Of a stretch of DNA of 64,000 nt, positions 12,470 through 27,269 are shown one piece after another. The notes under the pieces were generated by a model. It had not been told where the DNA came from and did no database searches. It saw only the letters and a program-made list of their open reading frames with translations. The stretch is taken from positions 1,178,001-1,242,000 of the forward strand of contig OW051495.1 in the NCBI GenBank assembly GCA_932521035.1, written 5' to 3'. Source of the stretch: Oscheius dolichura. Its lineage: Eukaryota > Nematoda > Chromadorea > Rhabditida > Rhabditidae. The number at the start of each line of letters is the position of its first letter. Position 1 is the first letter of the stretch. Position numbers and translations under genes: made by a program.

Positions 12470-12996
12470 GCCCTTCATTCTTTCAAATCTCCCTTTCCCC
12501 AAAAGATTCCCTTGAAAACTGTATTCTTTTTTCAAAAACATTCTCTGCCCGTTGCCCTTCTGTCAAAATCCTCCCCTTTTTTCCCTTTCCACCAACGCTT
12601 CTCGGCCCATTTCCGCTGGAATTCGCGTCTCCCTTTCATCCCTGCCAGCTATAAATCTTTTCTTCTATTTTCTCTGATAGAAAATGTAAATCGGCGTCCC
12701 CCTTCTCTCTCTCTGTTGTCATTTCCTCCGGTTTCATCATCACTCTATTATGTGTCTGAGAGAAAGAGCCGCCGCATCTCGTCGTACAGCTTTTTGGGGG
12801 AGGAGGGGTGCCGGCGGCGTCCCGTCGTCTCTGTGTGAATCACAACCCCAAATTGCCATAGCGCCAAACGTTTCTTATTAGCATAAATTCATCTTCTCCC
12901 CAAGGTGTCAACTAGTTTTTCAGATCACAAAAGAAAGCCGGCGCCAGATTAGGACAATAGGGTGCGGTCTAATTACCATTAAATGATCCCAAACTA

Positions 12997-13089
12997 GCCG
13001 GAGGCCGGTAGCCTAGTGGCGACCATTTTCGTCTTTTATTCAAATGGTCCCGGGTTCGATTCCTCCCGGTTGCTAACTTCTTTTTTTTT
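12997..13089 (+). tRNA. tRNA-like sequence (probable pseudo-tRNA or tRNA-derived element)
   Basis: An A-box-like TAGCCTAGTGGC (13009-13020) and a B box GGTTCGATTCC (13053-13063) are at tRNA-like spacing, and a T9 run (13081-13089) follows as a Pol III terminator. An anticodon-like stem CCATTT/AAATGG can form, but with a loop of 13 rather than 7. The T stem has two C-C mismatches and the acceptor stem pairs poorly. So promoter elements are good and folding is poor; I do not assign an anticodon. Confidence 0.4.
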
Positions 13090-13282
13090 GCTTTTTACCT
13101 CTCTTTTGCTCTCTGTTATCTGTACAGTTCCCCTCTATTTGAATTCGATCGATGGGATTCCTTCCCTTTTATTATTGTTCTTCCCACGATTACCATTATT
13201 CCTCTTTCCCTGGTCACATCTCTCCCCGTTCTTTTGCTTTCCCCTTCTTTATTTTGGCAATATAAAATTCTTTTCTTTTCAG

Positions 13283-16200
13283 ATGGAACGCGGCGCTCGT
13301 CGTCGACGTTCGCGTGAGCTTCGAGCACAGGCTCGACATGATAACGGCCTGAGCCCGGCCTCCCGGCTTCGAATAGCAGCCGACGTCCATCGCCACTCAA
13401 CTTCTGACGACGACAGCGGCTGTGTCCTGGAAGAATACGCCTGGTGGCCCAGTGGGATCAAGCCGGACATGGTGAGTCTCCTACCGATCCTACAGTAATC
13501 TTATCCGGCTCCCTGGCAGTTTTTTAAATTCCCGGCGACCCAAAATTCCACTTAAATCACATTCAAAGAGGGAGAACAAGGGCGGTGGCTCTCTCCCTAC
13601 AGATTATAATCTCTGAAGTTCCCCCTTTGGTCTCATTATTCAACTCTCCCCCGCTCCCCCGAACCATATGCCCAGAGACTGGCTATTTTCAAACTTGGCG
13701 CCTATGTTTCAGGTCCATTTGTATTTTGCTTGTCTGCCGGAAGATAAAGTGCCCTTCGTCGGAAGCGTCGGTGAAAAGTGGCGAGCCAGGCAGCTGAGGT
13801 GGGTCCAAACAAAGAAACGCAAAGAATTTTTCTAGGCATCAACTTCCGCCCCAAGATTCTGATCCCCGTTATTGTTCTGAACTTCTGGGAGATGAAGTGG
13901 AGGATTTGAAGTGGGTTTTCGAGAAGAAATGCGGGAATTGTTGTATTTTAGACTCTTTGACAGGCGAAGGAAAGCAGAATGTATAGGAATCGGGTCAGTT
14001 CAGCAGATTCCTTACGACAGCCGACAAAGAAGATGCAAAGGGGTGAGTCTAAATGAGCCATCGCCCTTCCTAGTTTTCTAAAAAGAGGTCAAAAGAGAGG
14101 AAAACGGGAGAAAAATAACAAAGAAAACAGATAGAATCTCGCCACAGTTAGACAGTTGCCTCGGCTCCGCTGTCTTTATGGCGGTCGCAAGCGACGCGAC
14201 TGTCTAACTGTGGCTTTCGAGTAAGATGCCCCAAGTCATTTGGTTGCCTTTTTCTCCTTCAAAAACAAGAATTCCTAGGTTTTATGGTAACTTTCTCATT
14301 CCCGGTTGCGCCACAGTTTCGCGCATCTTCTTTTTGCCCTCCCGACCGTTCTCATGCCCCGGTCGCCGGTCTGCCAGTCATCGTCTTCCGCCGGATTGCG
14401 CCAGCCATCTCCCACCCGGTCATTGTTACCATTACGTGGCTCATCTTTTATGTTTGCCGCGGCTGACTTTTCATTCCCCCCGCGTTCCTCCTCTAGCAGC
14501 ATAGAAGAAGAAGCGCGACCCGAAGGCCGGAACGCTCGTAAATCGTGGCCTTTTGGCGCGGGTTTGTTTATGAAAATGGTGTGGCGATGACGACCCAGAC
14601 ACAAGGCAGCGGCCCGGCCGGACGGATGACCGTTTATGACCGGACCGGTCTCTTTATGCTAATTGGCCAGCCACTTTGGCGGGAGGAAGGCAGTTCTTTT
14701 TTTGGGGCGAGGAGGAAGGAACATCTTGGGGGGTTTCCTCGCTGGTCACAGAACCAAAAGGCCATATTTCTTTTGCGACTCCCTGAGGCCATTTGCAACA
14801 GTCAACCATTTTGTGCGACACAAATCGTTGCCAGTTTGATAAATGTTCTTCTGGGTTCCGCGTGGTTTCCTTCCAGTAGGAGATAGATGGCGGCGAGAGA
14901 ACGAGGGAGACTGTCAAGAAAGACATGAGTCCCTAATTACTGGCCACTTGAGACCGGCAACAGACAAAAGTGCAGAGGGAGAGAGAGGTAGCTTTGACCT
15001 TCAGAGGTTATTGGATCAGAAGGAAGGACCGGGCAAAACATGGGAAATAACCTTTCAAGGATGAAAGAGGGAAGGGACCGTTGGGCAGCAGAGCGCTACA
15101 AACGACGCGGCTGTCTAAGTGTGGTGCCTAAAACGACGTAACTGTCTAACTGTCGCTTATTTACTGCTGTTAGAAAGCTCTCCCGCATCTTCTTTTGATC
15201 TTTACCGACTAAAATCTCACCAAATACGGTAGCTCTTCGGTGCAAAACTTTTTCCTCCGCCTCTTTTTCCTTCCCGCTCATGTTTTTCACATAGTGATCC
15301 AGGTGTCGCAGCCTGACTCACAAAAGAAATGCCGTTGGGGTCAACTAGAGACGGGGCCGAACGGTCCAGCCCGTTGCTCTCTCCACTCTTGAGGGGGTAG
15401 TCTTATTTCTCGCTATCGGTCAGTAGTGACCAGCAGGGTGGACACGGCCTCTGCCTCTTTCAAGCCACCCTCACATCTGTTGCAGATGGCTGTCAAAAAG
15501 AGCCACTTTGGCAGGGTTTTATTATTCCTCCCGGCCACCCAGCTGGAGCAGCAGTCTAGTAGAAGACGAAAGAAAGACAATGTAGTCTCGGGGTCGGGCC
15601 CCGGGGGCTAACGGGATGTGCTGACAACTGCAAAGATCGCCCGCTCTTGGCTTTTAGACTTCCAGACGGGCCCGTAAGTATTTCTTCCTCTCGTCTCAAT
15701 TGTATCGTTTTTCAAAAATGACGCCGCCGGCGGCTGTCACTAGTGGCATCTGGGAATTCTTCAAGCAGTATGACTGACGACATGTCTCCTGGTTACTTTC
15801 GAAATCTCCGCTCGCCGTAGCTGCCCCAGGCTCTCCCATAACTAATCTCGGGGACAGAAAAACGTTGATAATAGGCTGACCGACCGAGAGGATTATGACT
15901 AGAGCCCGTACCGAAATCGCATTAGCGCCTTTTGCGGTCAGCCGAGGGGAGGCAAACATGGCAGATGTGCGCGAGAGGGGGACTGCACGGCAGCAGCAGC
16001 AGATACGCTTTCTCTGAGGTCAACAGGACATTTGATACATGATTATGGAGAGGGATGCGACAAGAGCATAAAAAATGATACCTAATGACCACTAGAGGGG
16101 AACGGAACACGGAGGGAACATTCCGGTCTCTCCAAATAGATATCGGAAAGAGCCACAGTTAGACAGCCCGTCGTTTCCAACCGCCACAGTTAGACAGCCG

Positions 16201-19003
16201 CACTGTTTGCGGCACCCTCGCTGTGGTGCCTGCCCCGTACAGCTCTCCAAAACGACTGTAGTCCTGCCTATCCCGCAGTAGTAAATCGATCTCGCTATCG
16301 CTATCCGCCTCCCGTACAAAGTAATGTCACATCTGCCTGCCAGCCCTTTGGCGATTACGGTAATCTGGAGTGACAGGACGATGCGCCAATGTACACTTTC
16401 CTAGCCGCGGACCAGATGGCTTTATTGTTAGGCTCAATAGAAAAGGGGATGATTTTTCGAGAGGCAAAACAACCAATTTACCACTTATTCAATTAATTTA
16501 TTTTTCAGTGTTCCCAACCCATGGAAGAAGGAGAAATTGCCGTTGTGGCACAGAAGACGGATTCCTTCTATCACCCGGCCTGTTTTCATTGCCACGACTG
16601 TCGAACCCTGCTGGTGGACTTGATCTACTTTGCCCACGAGGGACAAGTCTACTGTGGAAGACATCACGCCGAACAGATCAAGCCCCGCTGCGCCCGCTGT
16701 GATGAGGTTGGTTGGGATTTCCTGAGCCGCGGGTAAAGTCGGGCCACATCTGGGAACTGTCAGAGCACAATTTACTATCCATAAAGCTGGCAATAACACG
16801 TGTGTGGCCGGAGTGGTAGAGAGGAGTGGGTGGCCAAGGGCAAAACAATGAAAGAGTCTGGAATTAGGCAGGGGAAATTACCATATCTTCATCTCCCGCA
16901 TGATAGTGATCTGGGAAATGGGTTTTCTTCCATCTGTTGACAGCCGGTTGACATTATCAGTCATCCCACATAATTGAATGGCTCCAATCTCCCCAAATCT
17001 GTATAATGAAGAAAGCCACAGTTAGACAGCGGCGTCGTTTGTAGAAGACAACAACAGGTGGCTGTCTAACTGTGGCCTTGAAAAACGTTTTGTTACAGAC
17101 TAGATATCCTCAATCGCCTCTCGATTACTGTAATTACACTCCCCTGCTGTGATTATTATCGTCTTCCATTAGTATTCCACACGTGTTACAAGGATTACTG
17201 CACTCATCCGGGAGATACAATAGAGTGCGACCTTGTCTCCGCTAACGAATCTGCCCCTATCTCTCTCTCTCTCTCGCTATTTCCCTCCTTTTACAACAAA
17301 TCAGATGCCTTAATTCGATTATCCGGGGGACAATAAATCTACTGTGCCGTAGTAAAAAGAGGGAGAAGCCGGTTGGCTGATCCGGAGAGAGGAAATAATC
17401 CACCGGAGGGGATATAAATAGGGAAATTTGACTATCTCGAGCCTCTGTGTTAATTAGGGAATGACTGATAGGGCTCGGCCGGCTGTCAGCACACAAGAGA
17501 AACCCATTTCCGGGAGCCAGATTACTATCAATTATGAGAGGGGGGAACGGCTAACGGGGGTAGAGAGCGGGGGATCAGCAGGTCAGGGGGCCTCTGCCCC
17601 CCCCCCCCCCCCCCCCATTTCTACATCGAAATCCCACCTGTTCTCCCGGAAAAGAGCAACATTTCACCGAGACAGTCTGTTCACCCCCTTTTCCTCTCAC
17701 TGACCGGATGTTATTTCTCGCGCAAATGGCATATGGCCAAGCTGACAGCTCAAATGATGAGCTCTCTCTGTTCCGGGGGGCAGCTATTCGCGGATATAAT
17801 TCATTGTCAACAATGTGCCAGATTTTAGGGGCATTCATCGCGAATAAAATAAGTTCATTTTCAGCTGATTTTTGGAGAAGAATGTACAGAAGCCGAAGGC
17901 AGAACCTGGCACCTGCATCACTTTCAATGTTCCGAATGTGGAGAAGTACTCGGCGGGCAGAGATACATGCAAAAGTGAGATTTTTCCGGGAAACGTCATC
18001 TGTACTGAAATAATTTTAGGAACAATAAGCCGGCCTGTTTAAATTGTTACCATAATTCGAACCCTACAGTACGCTGTGCTGCCTGCTGCCACCCCATTCC
18101 AGCTGATAACCCAGTTATTTCTCAGGTAAGAGCCACAGTTAGACAGTAGCGTCGTTTGTGGTCGCCACAGTTAGACAGCCCCCGTCGTTAGTGGCTTCTA
18201 TTTTTCTATTTCCCTACACTAGCTGCCACAAACACATCGTTTACGATTTTATTCCTCTTTAACGAGAAGCATAAAAGTAATAAAAAAACCTTTTCAGGGC
18301 GATTTGAGCTGGCATGCCGCTGCCCGTTGTTTTTCCTGTTGTGTTTGTGGGAAGAATCTCCTCGGGATCAGCTACAGTCTCCGTGATGGGCGCCTGTATT
18401 GCGGGAAGAATGGCTGTCAAAATGGTAGATTGACCTAACCGTTTCCTATAATTCAAAAAGTTTAGGTTATCAAGGAGAGTTGGATGCTCGTCTGTCTCCG
18501 GAAAGCCGGCTGGATGCGCGTCCTCCTCGGATTCCTACCTTGCTTCAAAGTCCCCGAATGGCTCCCCGTCCTCCTCAGCGAGCTCCTCCACCTCCCCCAC
18601 CGGCTGAAAATATCTACGAGACCGTTCTTCCCTGTTCCTCGGGCAGTAGTCCAGAATTTGACAAGAAATATTCTTCAAATGATTCGGAGAATACGAGGAA
18701 CTATTACAGTCGGACGCCAAACAGGGGAAGGAGGATGGAAAATACTGACTACAGGTAGAATAATTCCAAAAATGGCAAGCATAAATGGATTTAAGTTCTT
18801 CTTCCTCTGATTCGGATGACGATGATCTCTACCTGGCCAATATGTTGGCAGCTGCGTCTATGAACAGGGTACATTTGTTTTCTTTTTGCTTGAAATATAG
18901 TCAAATTCAGGCTCGACAAGTTGTCTCCCCTCCGAATAGTCAGAAACAGCCACAGGTTCGACTGGCCAAGAAGAAGAAAAGCAGTCGATGTATTGTCTCG
19001 TGA
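13283..19003 (+). CDS. prickle: Prickle: PET domain plus three LIM domains, planar cell polarity protein
   Basis: Cytoplasmic/membrane-tethered planar-cell-polarity adaptor. Exons read: 13283-13472, 13712-13798, 13836-13909, 13952-14042, then after a 2.5 kb intron 16508-16707, 17863-17971, 18019-18124, 18298-18423 and the tail exons to 19003. The Arg-rich N-terminus is followed by the PET domain ([55 protein letters not shown]). LIM1 shows [16 protein letters not shown] and [18 protein letters not shown]2 [19 protein letters not shown]3 [20 protein letters not shown] Pro-rich and then Ser/Asp-rich tail ends in CIVS, a farnesylation-type CaaX box. ATG follows TTTTCTTTTCAG, so a 5' untranslated exon or trans-splicing is likely. 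Introns carry family F loci 7-11. The tail is shorter than in vertebrate Prickles. Confidence 0.95.
14141..14214. repeat. Family F repeat, locus 7 (Prickle intron)
   Basis: Facing pair of arms about 75 bases end to end, 98 bases after the PET-domain exon. Confidence 0.85.
15098..15156. repeat. Family F repeat, locus 8 (Prickle intron)
   Basis: Two inverted-sense arms in tandem, joined by GTGCCTAAAACGACG. Confidence 0.82.
16152..16213. repeat. Family F repeat, locus 9 (Prickle intron)
   Basis: Two forward arms in tandem; the second closes with TTTGCGGC. Confidence 0.85.
17015..17076. repeat. Family F repeat, locus 10 (Prickle LIM1-LIM2 intron)
   Basis: A clean example of the complete element: 62 bases with 17-base terminal inverted arms around a central GTCGTTTGTAGAAGACAAC. 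Confidence 0.92.
17597..17616. repeat. Poly-C tract in a Prickle intron
   Basis: Twenty consecutive C residues within the LIM1-LIM2 intron. Confidence 0.95.
18132..18195. repeat. Family F repeat, locus 11 (Prickle LIM2-LIM3 intron)
   Basis: Two forward arms in tandem. The repeat begins six bases into the intron (GTAAGA then GCCACAG), almost touching the 5' splice site. Confidence 0.9.
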
Positions 19004-19138
19004 GCCGATGCCGTTTCTCCATCTCATTTTCCTACTTCTTTTCACCGCTTTTTGTGATATCTTATAGATTTTTTACTGGAGAAATAAATTTTACACAGAT
19101 TGGGAATACTTTCACTATTTGGGAAAGGAATTTACAAC

Positions 19139-19225
19139 GCCACAGTTAGACAGCCACGTCGTTTAAACTATGCGCAGCGCCACAGCTAGACAGCAGGAGA
19201 GACACAAACAACTGTCTAACTGTGA
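19139..19225. repeat. Family F repeat, locus 12 (downstream of Prickle)
   Basis: Two forward arms (CACAGTTAGACAG, CACAGCTAGACAG) and a closing inverted arm between Prickle and the first receptor gene. Confidence 0.88.
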
Positions 19226-19499
19226 CTCACTACTGTGCAATCCAAGATCACGTTTCACACTTTGCTCTCCACTGAAGATGTTTTTCATCTCTGCTCCACC
19301 TCCTTTCAGCTCTTCTGGAACTTTCCACCACCTCAATAATATAGTCATCCTCCTGCAATTAGTCCCAATTGACACCCGCTAACTTCTCATCTTATCCCCG
19401 ATCTGTTATCATAGCTGACACCTTCAGTCTCTGTAATTGAAGTCACCTGCCCAGTTAGCCGCTTTCTTTGCCCCGCCTGCCTGTTTTCCAGTCGCCGTC

Positions 19500-21266
19500 A
19501 TGTTCTTCAGCGGTAGAGGTGATACTTCCCAGGCTGTTGGCTACGGGTCCTGGGGTGAGGAAGTCCGGGATATACACGACGAGGACGACATTTGTAAGTT
19601 TATTCGCCTACCATATACTTCAAAATTGTAGCTGTCTACCCCTCGACCAAATCTTTGGGTCAATGGATAGTTGTCCTCATTCCGAATCTCTTCTCCTTGG
19701 TTTCTCTTCTTCTCAATACTCTCTGTTTTGTCGTCATGGTCATAAAAAGTCAATGCACTTTTACGGTAAGTCATTCTTTCGGTTACCACAGTTAGACAGC
19801 TGCGTCGTTTGTGGCTCTCTCCCAAAATGGTTCCGCCAGGCTGTCTAACTGTGGCGCAGTTGCTTCTCTTTCTAAAAAGCCCTTTCAGAGCGCTCTAAAC
19901 CTTCTAGTTATGGCTTTTCTCCTCTCCATGGCGTACTACTCTCTGAATAATATGGTCTGCTCCATCTTGGGAGAGATTCTCTTCGTGCAGGGCAAAACAA
20001 TGCTGGAAATTAATCAGGTAATCGAGAAAATTGCTTATCCCCAGGGAAAAAAGATAATCTTCGGTTACAATTGAATTGGAGACTAATAGACCACATATGA
20101 AGTTTGATTACAGATATGTTATTTATTTTTTTGTTAGCTGATTGGTAACGTGACCAGCACAGGGAGGGGGGAGGGATTAGTGATTTGTTGAACTCGGGAT
20201 ATTGTAAATTACAATTTTGTAATCCTACAAGTAGAATAGTGAAAAAAGGGCAAGGGTGTTCAAATAGGATCGGGATAACATAAAATTATAAAAATTGAGC
20301 TCCCATTTCAGCTTGGAGATCTCTTTTCCTCCTATTTCTCCGTGACTCTTCTTTTCCTCATTGGATTGAACCGGGATGCTGTTTACACCAGCCCAACCCT
20401 CATGAAAACACTCTTCAAAAGGTTTTCACAGTCCTCCCCCTCACAAGCTATTTTAGAAAGAACATGGTCATCTTCCTCCCCTTCTTGGCCATTATCTGCC
20501 TCGCTGTCTCATTTCTCATCTATAAATTTGGAGGAATGAGTCGAAGAATGGAGTCTGACGGACTCTACATGGACTATGCCACTGATGTCACCCTCATTAC
20601 AGTAAGACACCAAACCTTGATAAAAATGAGCGAGAATTCAATAGGTCTGCAGTTACATTGCCTACGGAATCGCTCTCTCCTCTGGAGTCTTCTACATTCG
20701 GGTCTTCTTCCACTTGAGACAACAACGAGTAGGAGTTACTCATGATAAAACCAAGGAGCTGCTGGACAAAGCTGAACGACAGAACTGTGCTCAAGCTTCA
20801 TTTATAATGGGCATGTATTTGGTCAGTTAGCCTTTTCACCAATTAGGATAGAGCCACAGTTAGACAGCCGCATCGTTTTTGGCTCTTCAGCTGTCTAACA
20901 GCGGCGCCATAGACGACGCGGTTGTCTAACTGTGGCGTGCCTTGTTGTTGCAAACTTGGCTGTCTAACTGTGTTCCCCATCAAATTACCCATTTTTTAGG
21001 TCTCACTGGTTGCTTTCATAATCTGTGACAATATCCAAGTGGAGGAAAGCCGTCAAATGATCCTCCATTCATTCCAAGCCGTAGTCAAGACCATTCCTGC
21101 CCTCGGCATCCCGACTGCCATGCTCCTCTACTGCGACAAGATGCAAGGAATGCTGAAGTATCTTCTCTTCGACCGAAGGAAGGGAAAGAAGTGCCGACCC
21201 AGCAGCACTTCGACTAGTTCGATGGTCACAAGACGGACTACTCTCTCCGTCGTCTCTATGCTCTAA
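19500..21266 (+). CDS. Seven-transmembrane receptor, nematode chemoreceptor-like (paralogue 1)
   Basis: Seven exons give a polytopic protein. N-terminus MFFSGRGDTSQAV has no signal peptide. Membrane segments in order: WIVVLIPNLFSLVSLLLN; LNLLVMAFLLSMAYYSL; TLLFLIGLNRDAVYTSP (third segment with an NRxAVY motif in the place of DRY); MVIFLPFLAIICLAVSFLI; YIAYGIALSSGVFYIRVFF; LVSLVAFIICDNIQ; AVVKTIPALGIPTAMLLYC. A Ser/Thr/Arg-rich cytoplasmic tail ends VVSML. The intracellular loop RVGVTHDKTKELLDKAERQ is shared with the paralogue at 25375-27116. The exon structure matches that paralogue intron for intron. Likely a chemosensory or peptide receptor; I cannot assign a named family or ligand. Confidence 0.82.
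19785..19854. repeat. Family F repeat, locus 13 (receptor 1, second intron)
   Basis: Complete facing pair with 70-base span filling most of an intron of about 118 bases. The homologous intron of receptor 2 also carries a family F element (25644-25698). Confidence 0.92.
20853..20972. repeat. Family F repeat cluster, locus 14 (receptor 1, last intron)
   Basis: One forward arm and three inverted-sense arms occupy most of the final intron (20821-20999). Confidence 0.9.
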
Positions 21267-21338
21267 TCCGCTCTTACAGTAATCCTCACACATTTATTTG
21301 GCAGATAATAAAATTCATTACAGTAACCCTAATGAAAT

Positions 21339-23967
<2,629 letters not shown>

Positions 23968-23999
23968 CAGGAAATATTATCAGAAGGGTCAAGGTTCAT

Positions 24000-25374
24000 T
24001 TTTTTCAGCAAAAAGCTACACTTTGGCCAATTTATTGCCGAGCGTCAGTTGTCCAGGCAACGGGAAGTCATTTATATCGTTGATGTTGCACGTGCCATGT
24101 GTCAAAGAACATGAAATTGCAGTTAGAACAAAAAAAGAAGAGGGAGCAGAGCCTCCAACAGCTCGGAGAACTAATCATCATTTTTAGAGCAGTAGTGCCT
24201 TATCTCTTCTGGGAAGAGCCTAGGCTAGAGTCTATTGCTCCTCTTTTTTTGTTTTTGACTGTAAAAATAACCGGGAGGCAGTTGGCAATGTGGGATTTGG
24301 TCAGATTATAGGGGATCCTAACGGGATTGGAAAAACGACAATTGGAAAAGTACAAATTCCGTTCTATTTGGGTAACATGGAAGAAGGAAGGGGAGTAGAA
24401 TTCAGTGTCATGCTAGACTAAACCGTCAGCTGATAAGGCAAAGACTCCTCGCCAAAAAGAGCCCTACGCTACTTGGAAAGGAAAGAACGACAAGAAAAAG
24501 CATAGCCAAACTGGTCCCCCCTATTCCCTCGATGGAAAAGGTCAAAAATAGTAGTAAAAAGCCATCGAACGTACGTGAGACTCTTCTTTCTCTCTCCTTC
24601 CCGTGAACCGGTGCCCTGCAAGATTAGAATGGCGGGTCACCGTCAGGCTGCTGCCTCTGTCTCGGACCGGTTTCACATGTGTGCCATGAAGCGAGAATTG
24701 GTGTATGAGAAGGACAAGGAAGAAAAAAAGAAGACGTTTCTACGGCGAGATGATGATTCATGCTGGTAATTGAGTGATTGGAAGTTGATTTTTTTGTTTC
24801 TCGAGTTGTGGCAACCTATTCTTTCAGTCATAAAACTGTTTGGCTCCTTTTGTGTGGAACTGTAACGGTAGACCACAATAGATGGACCGGAAGAATGGAA
24901 GAAGACCACAAACAACAGCACGGCGTACGGTGGTTGCCCGAAAACGGCTTGGCTGTCCAACTGTGGCTCTCATAAATAATGTAATAGAACAGGAATTCCA
25001 GCTGTTCCCACCGTACCACCGCTATCTCGATCTCCGGAACCTCACAACATGAACTAAAGTTCTTCGTGATGACAATCTCCTGTATTTTTCACCATTTTAA
25101 ATTATTGGCCCCCGGTAATCAACCTGTTTTTCCTTCTCCACACTCACGTAGGCAAGCCCCATGCTCAATCAAATTACATGAGGTTAATAAAATGTCGCCC
25201 GAGAAGGCTGACTTTCCACTGGAGAGATCTCCATCACTTTCATCAGCTGTAAACCAAAGGGTATCATCTGGTTGCAATTAGGCTCAAATTGAAGGATTTC
25301 ACCCTCCTTCATTACCGTATATATTCACCGGTTTGGCTGAGGCAGGAGTCTCTTCTTCCCGGGAGGTCGCGAGC
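24000..25374. other. Spacer between the esterase and receptor 2
   Basis: No recognisable protein on either strand. It probably holds the divergent upstream regions of the minus-strand esterase and the plus-strand receptor. Contains one decayed family F arm at 24938-24967. Confidence 0.4.
24938..24967. repeat. Family F repeat, locus 19 (decayed)
   Basis: Solo inverted-sense arm, GGCTGTCCAACTGTGGC, one mismatch from the consensus. Confidence 0.75.
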
Positions 25375-27116
25375 ATGTTCTTCGCCCCAAAGGAACAAAA
25401 TCAAGGCGGCGGATTAGGGGCTATCAACTACCCTTTGTTTCCCACCGGTAAGTTCCTTTCCATTGTCTGTATCTCTTTTTTTTTCAGCGGCTCCACCACC
25501 AGCTCCCAAAACAGCCAGTTTCTGGATGTGTATCATAGCTCCAAATCTCTTCTACTTCATCGCCCTTTCCTTGAATTCCCTCTGCTTTGGAGTAATGGTC
25601 ATCAAGAGCCAGTGCACATTTACCGTAAGTTTTTCTCCAGATAAGCCACAGTTAGACAGTCTGGATTCCTCCAAACGACGTGGCTGTCTAACTGTGGCTT
25701 CCCGATTACTCTAATCTGCTACCTTCAGACTCCACTAAACCTCTTGATGATGGTCTTCCTCCTAACCATGGCTTACTACTCTCTGAATAATATGGTCTGT
25801 TCCATTGTTGGCGAAGCTCTAGGAATGCATACTGGTGCAGCCTTCATGAGACTGAACCAGGTAAGAATTGTCTGTTATGAAAGCCTCGAACCTTTCCTTC
25901 TTGCTCTGACTCACCTGTCGGTCAACATTTCCTTGGAAACGAGACAAGCAACCCATAATCGGATAGAGGGCGAAGAATTAGATTCACAAAGAATCAAAGT
26001 GGAAAATTAATAGAAGATCAGAGTTTCTAGACTAGAGCCACAGTTAGACAGCCGCTACCGTTGTGGCGCTCTGAAAAAATTCTTCCCAGCTAGAAACGAC
26101 GCAGCTGTCTAACTGTGGCGGCCACTTATGCCCTAAAAGTACAAAAGGGGGCTCCTAGCTCAAATTTCTCCAAAATTTTTTGTGTCAGAAGTTCTTTTCC
26201 ACGAAATTCCAAAGATATTTTCCCTAAAAATGGGACGGAAAATTTTTCAGACCGGGGACATCTTTGCCTCTTACTATTCCATTCTTCTGATCTTCCTCGT
26301 CGGTCTGAATCGCTGTGCTGTTTACACGATGCCCTGGCTAATGAAGCACTTCTTCCAAAGGTTCTGGTTCTCTTTACAAAATTATCCAACGCCCTTTCTA
26401 GAAAACGTCTTATCATATTCCTAATTGCCCTGGCCATTCTTATGATTTGGTTATCTAATTCCATCTATGTAAACACTGGAATGGGTCGAACTATGGATTC
26501 TCAAGGATATTTCGAGGACACCGTCCGGGATATGACACTAATGAATGTAGAATTGAGAGGAAGGGGGCTAGAAGCAGGGTAAATTCAGATTGTCGGCTAT
26601 GGAGGATACGCCTTGGCTCTGTCTTCTTGTTTCTTTTATGTACGCGTCTATTTTTATCTTCGGGAACAGCGTAACGGAGCAACTCACGATAAAACAAAGG
26701 AACTTCTTAACAAGGCGGAAAACTTCAACAGCCGTCAAGGAGTCTTCGTGCTTTTCGTTTATTCGGTAAGTCTGGCAGCCACAAACGACGCAGCTGTTTA
26801 ACTGTGGTGGCAAATGCAAACAAAATTTCAGATTTCCCTTATCCTCTTCATCGTAATGAATAGCGTAGTGCCTGGAGAGAATTTGGAAATTGTTCTTCAC
26901 GCCATTCAACAGATTGTTCAAGCTCTACCGGCACTGGCTATCCCACTCGCTCTTCTTTGCTTCTGTCCGGAAATGCAGGGAGTCCTGCTCTACATTTTGA
27001 GCGGCGGAAAGAAGGGATACAAATGCAAGCACCATGAAATGTCATCAAGCCACTCAACTACTCAAACTAGAAGAGCGACGATGTCAGCTTCTAATTCGAA
27101 GCATGTTTCAGCTTGA
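25375..27116 (+). CDS. Seven-transmembrane receptor, nematode chemoreceptor-like (paralogue 2)
   Basis: Same architecture as the receptor at 19500-21266, with aligned intron positions. N-terminus MFFAPKEQNQGGGLGAIN has a Pro/Ala-rich lead. Membrane segments: CIIAPNLFYFIALSLNSL; LLMMVFLLTMAYYSLNN; SILLIFLVGLNRCAVYTMP; LIIFLIALAILMIWLSNS; YALALSSCFFYVRVYFYL; SLILFIVMNSVVP; IVQALPALAIPLALLCFC. Shared strings with paralogue 1 include MAYYSLNNMVCSI, MVIKSQCTFT and THDKTKELL. The tail is His/Ser/Thr-rich and ends KHVSA. Family F elements lie in introns 2, 3 and the last intron. The ligand is unknown. Confidence 0.82.
25644..25698. repeat. Family F repeat, locus 20 (receptor 2, second intron)
   Basis: Facing pair, 55 bases; takes up about half of a ~105-base intron at the position equivalent to locus 13. 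Confidence 0.9.
26037..26119. repeat. Family F repeat, locus 21 (receptor 2, third intron)
   Basis: Facing pair with an 83-base span and an expanded centre. The equivalent intron of receptor 1 (20021-20311) shows none. Confidence 0.9.
26777..26809. repeat. Family F repeat, locus 22 (receptor 2, last intron)
   Basis: Solo inverted-sense arm (GCTGTTTAACTGTGG), 11 bases after the donor; position equivalent to locus 14. Confidence 0.85.
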
Positions 27117-27269
27117 AGTTCCTTTGTCCATGAGCATTCTTGTAAAAAATATCCACGTTATTCATATACGTTTCCAGAGTTCTGTACCATTTCTTTAAGA
27201 ATATTTATACAAAAAATACATAAATAAATAGTAAAAACAAAAAGGATACAAATACGTTAAAAATATCTT

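Larger units (their letters stand above)
8641..12995. other. Non-coding region upstream of Prickle
   Basis: C/T-rich with many CTCTCT runs and a 19-base C tract at 11461-11479. No recognisable protein on either strand. It holds family F palindrome loci 1-6, listed separately. It may contain the promoter and 5' untranslated exons of Prickle, since that gene's first coding ATG follows a perfect TTTTCAG. Confidence 0.45.

Noticed and set aside
8611-12838. Many Pro/Ser/Phe-rich frames in the C/T-rich region
   Set aside because: CTC/TTC runs give low-complexity translations on both strands; no recognisable motif or exon structure.
14226-14590. Overlapping open frames of 60-100 codons on both strands in the large Prickle intron
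   Set aside because: They are products of GC-rich composition; the translations show no domain, no good start context and no splice continuity.
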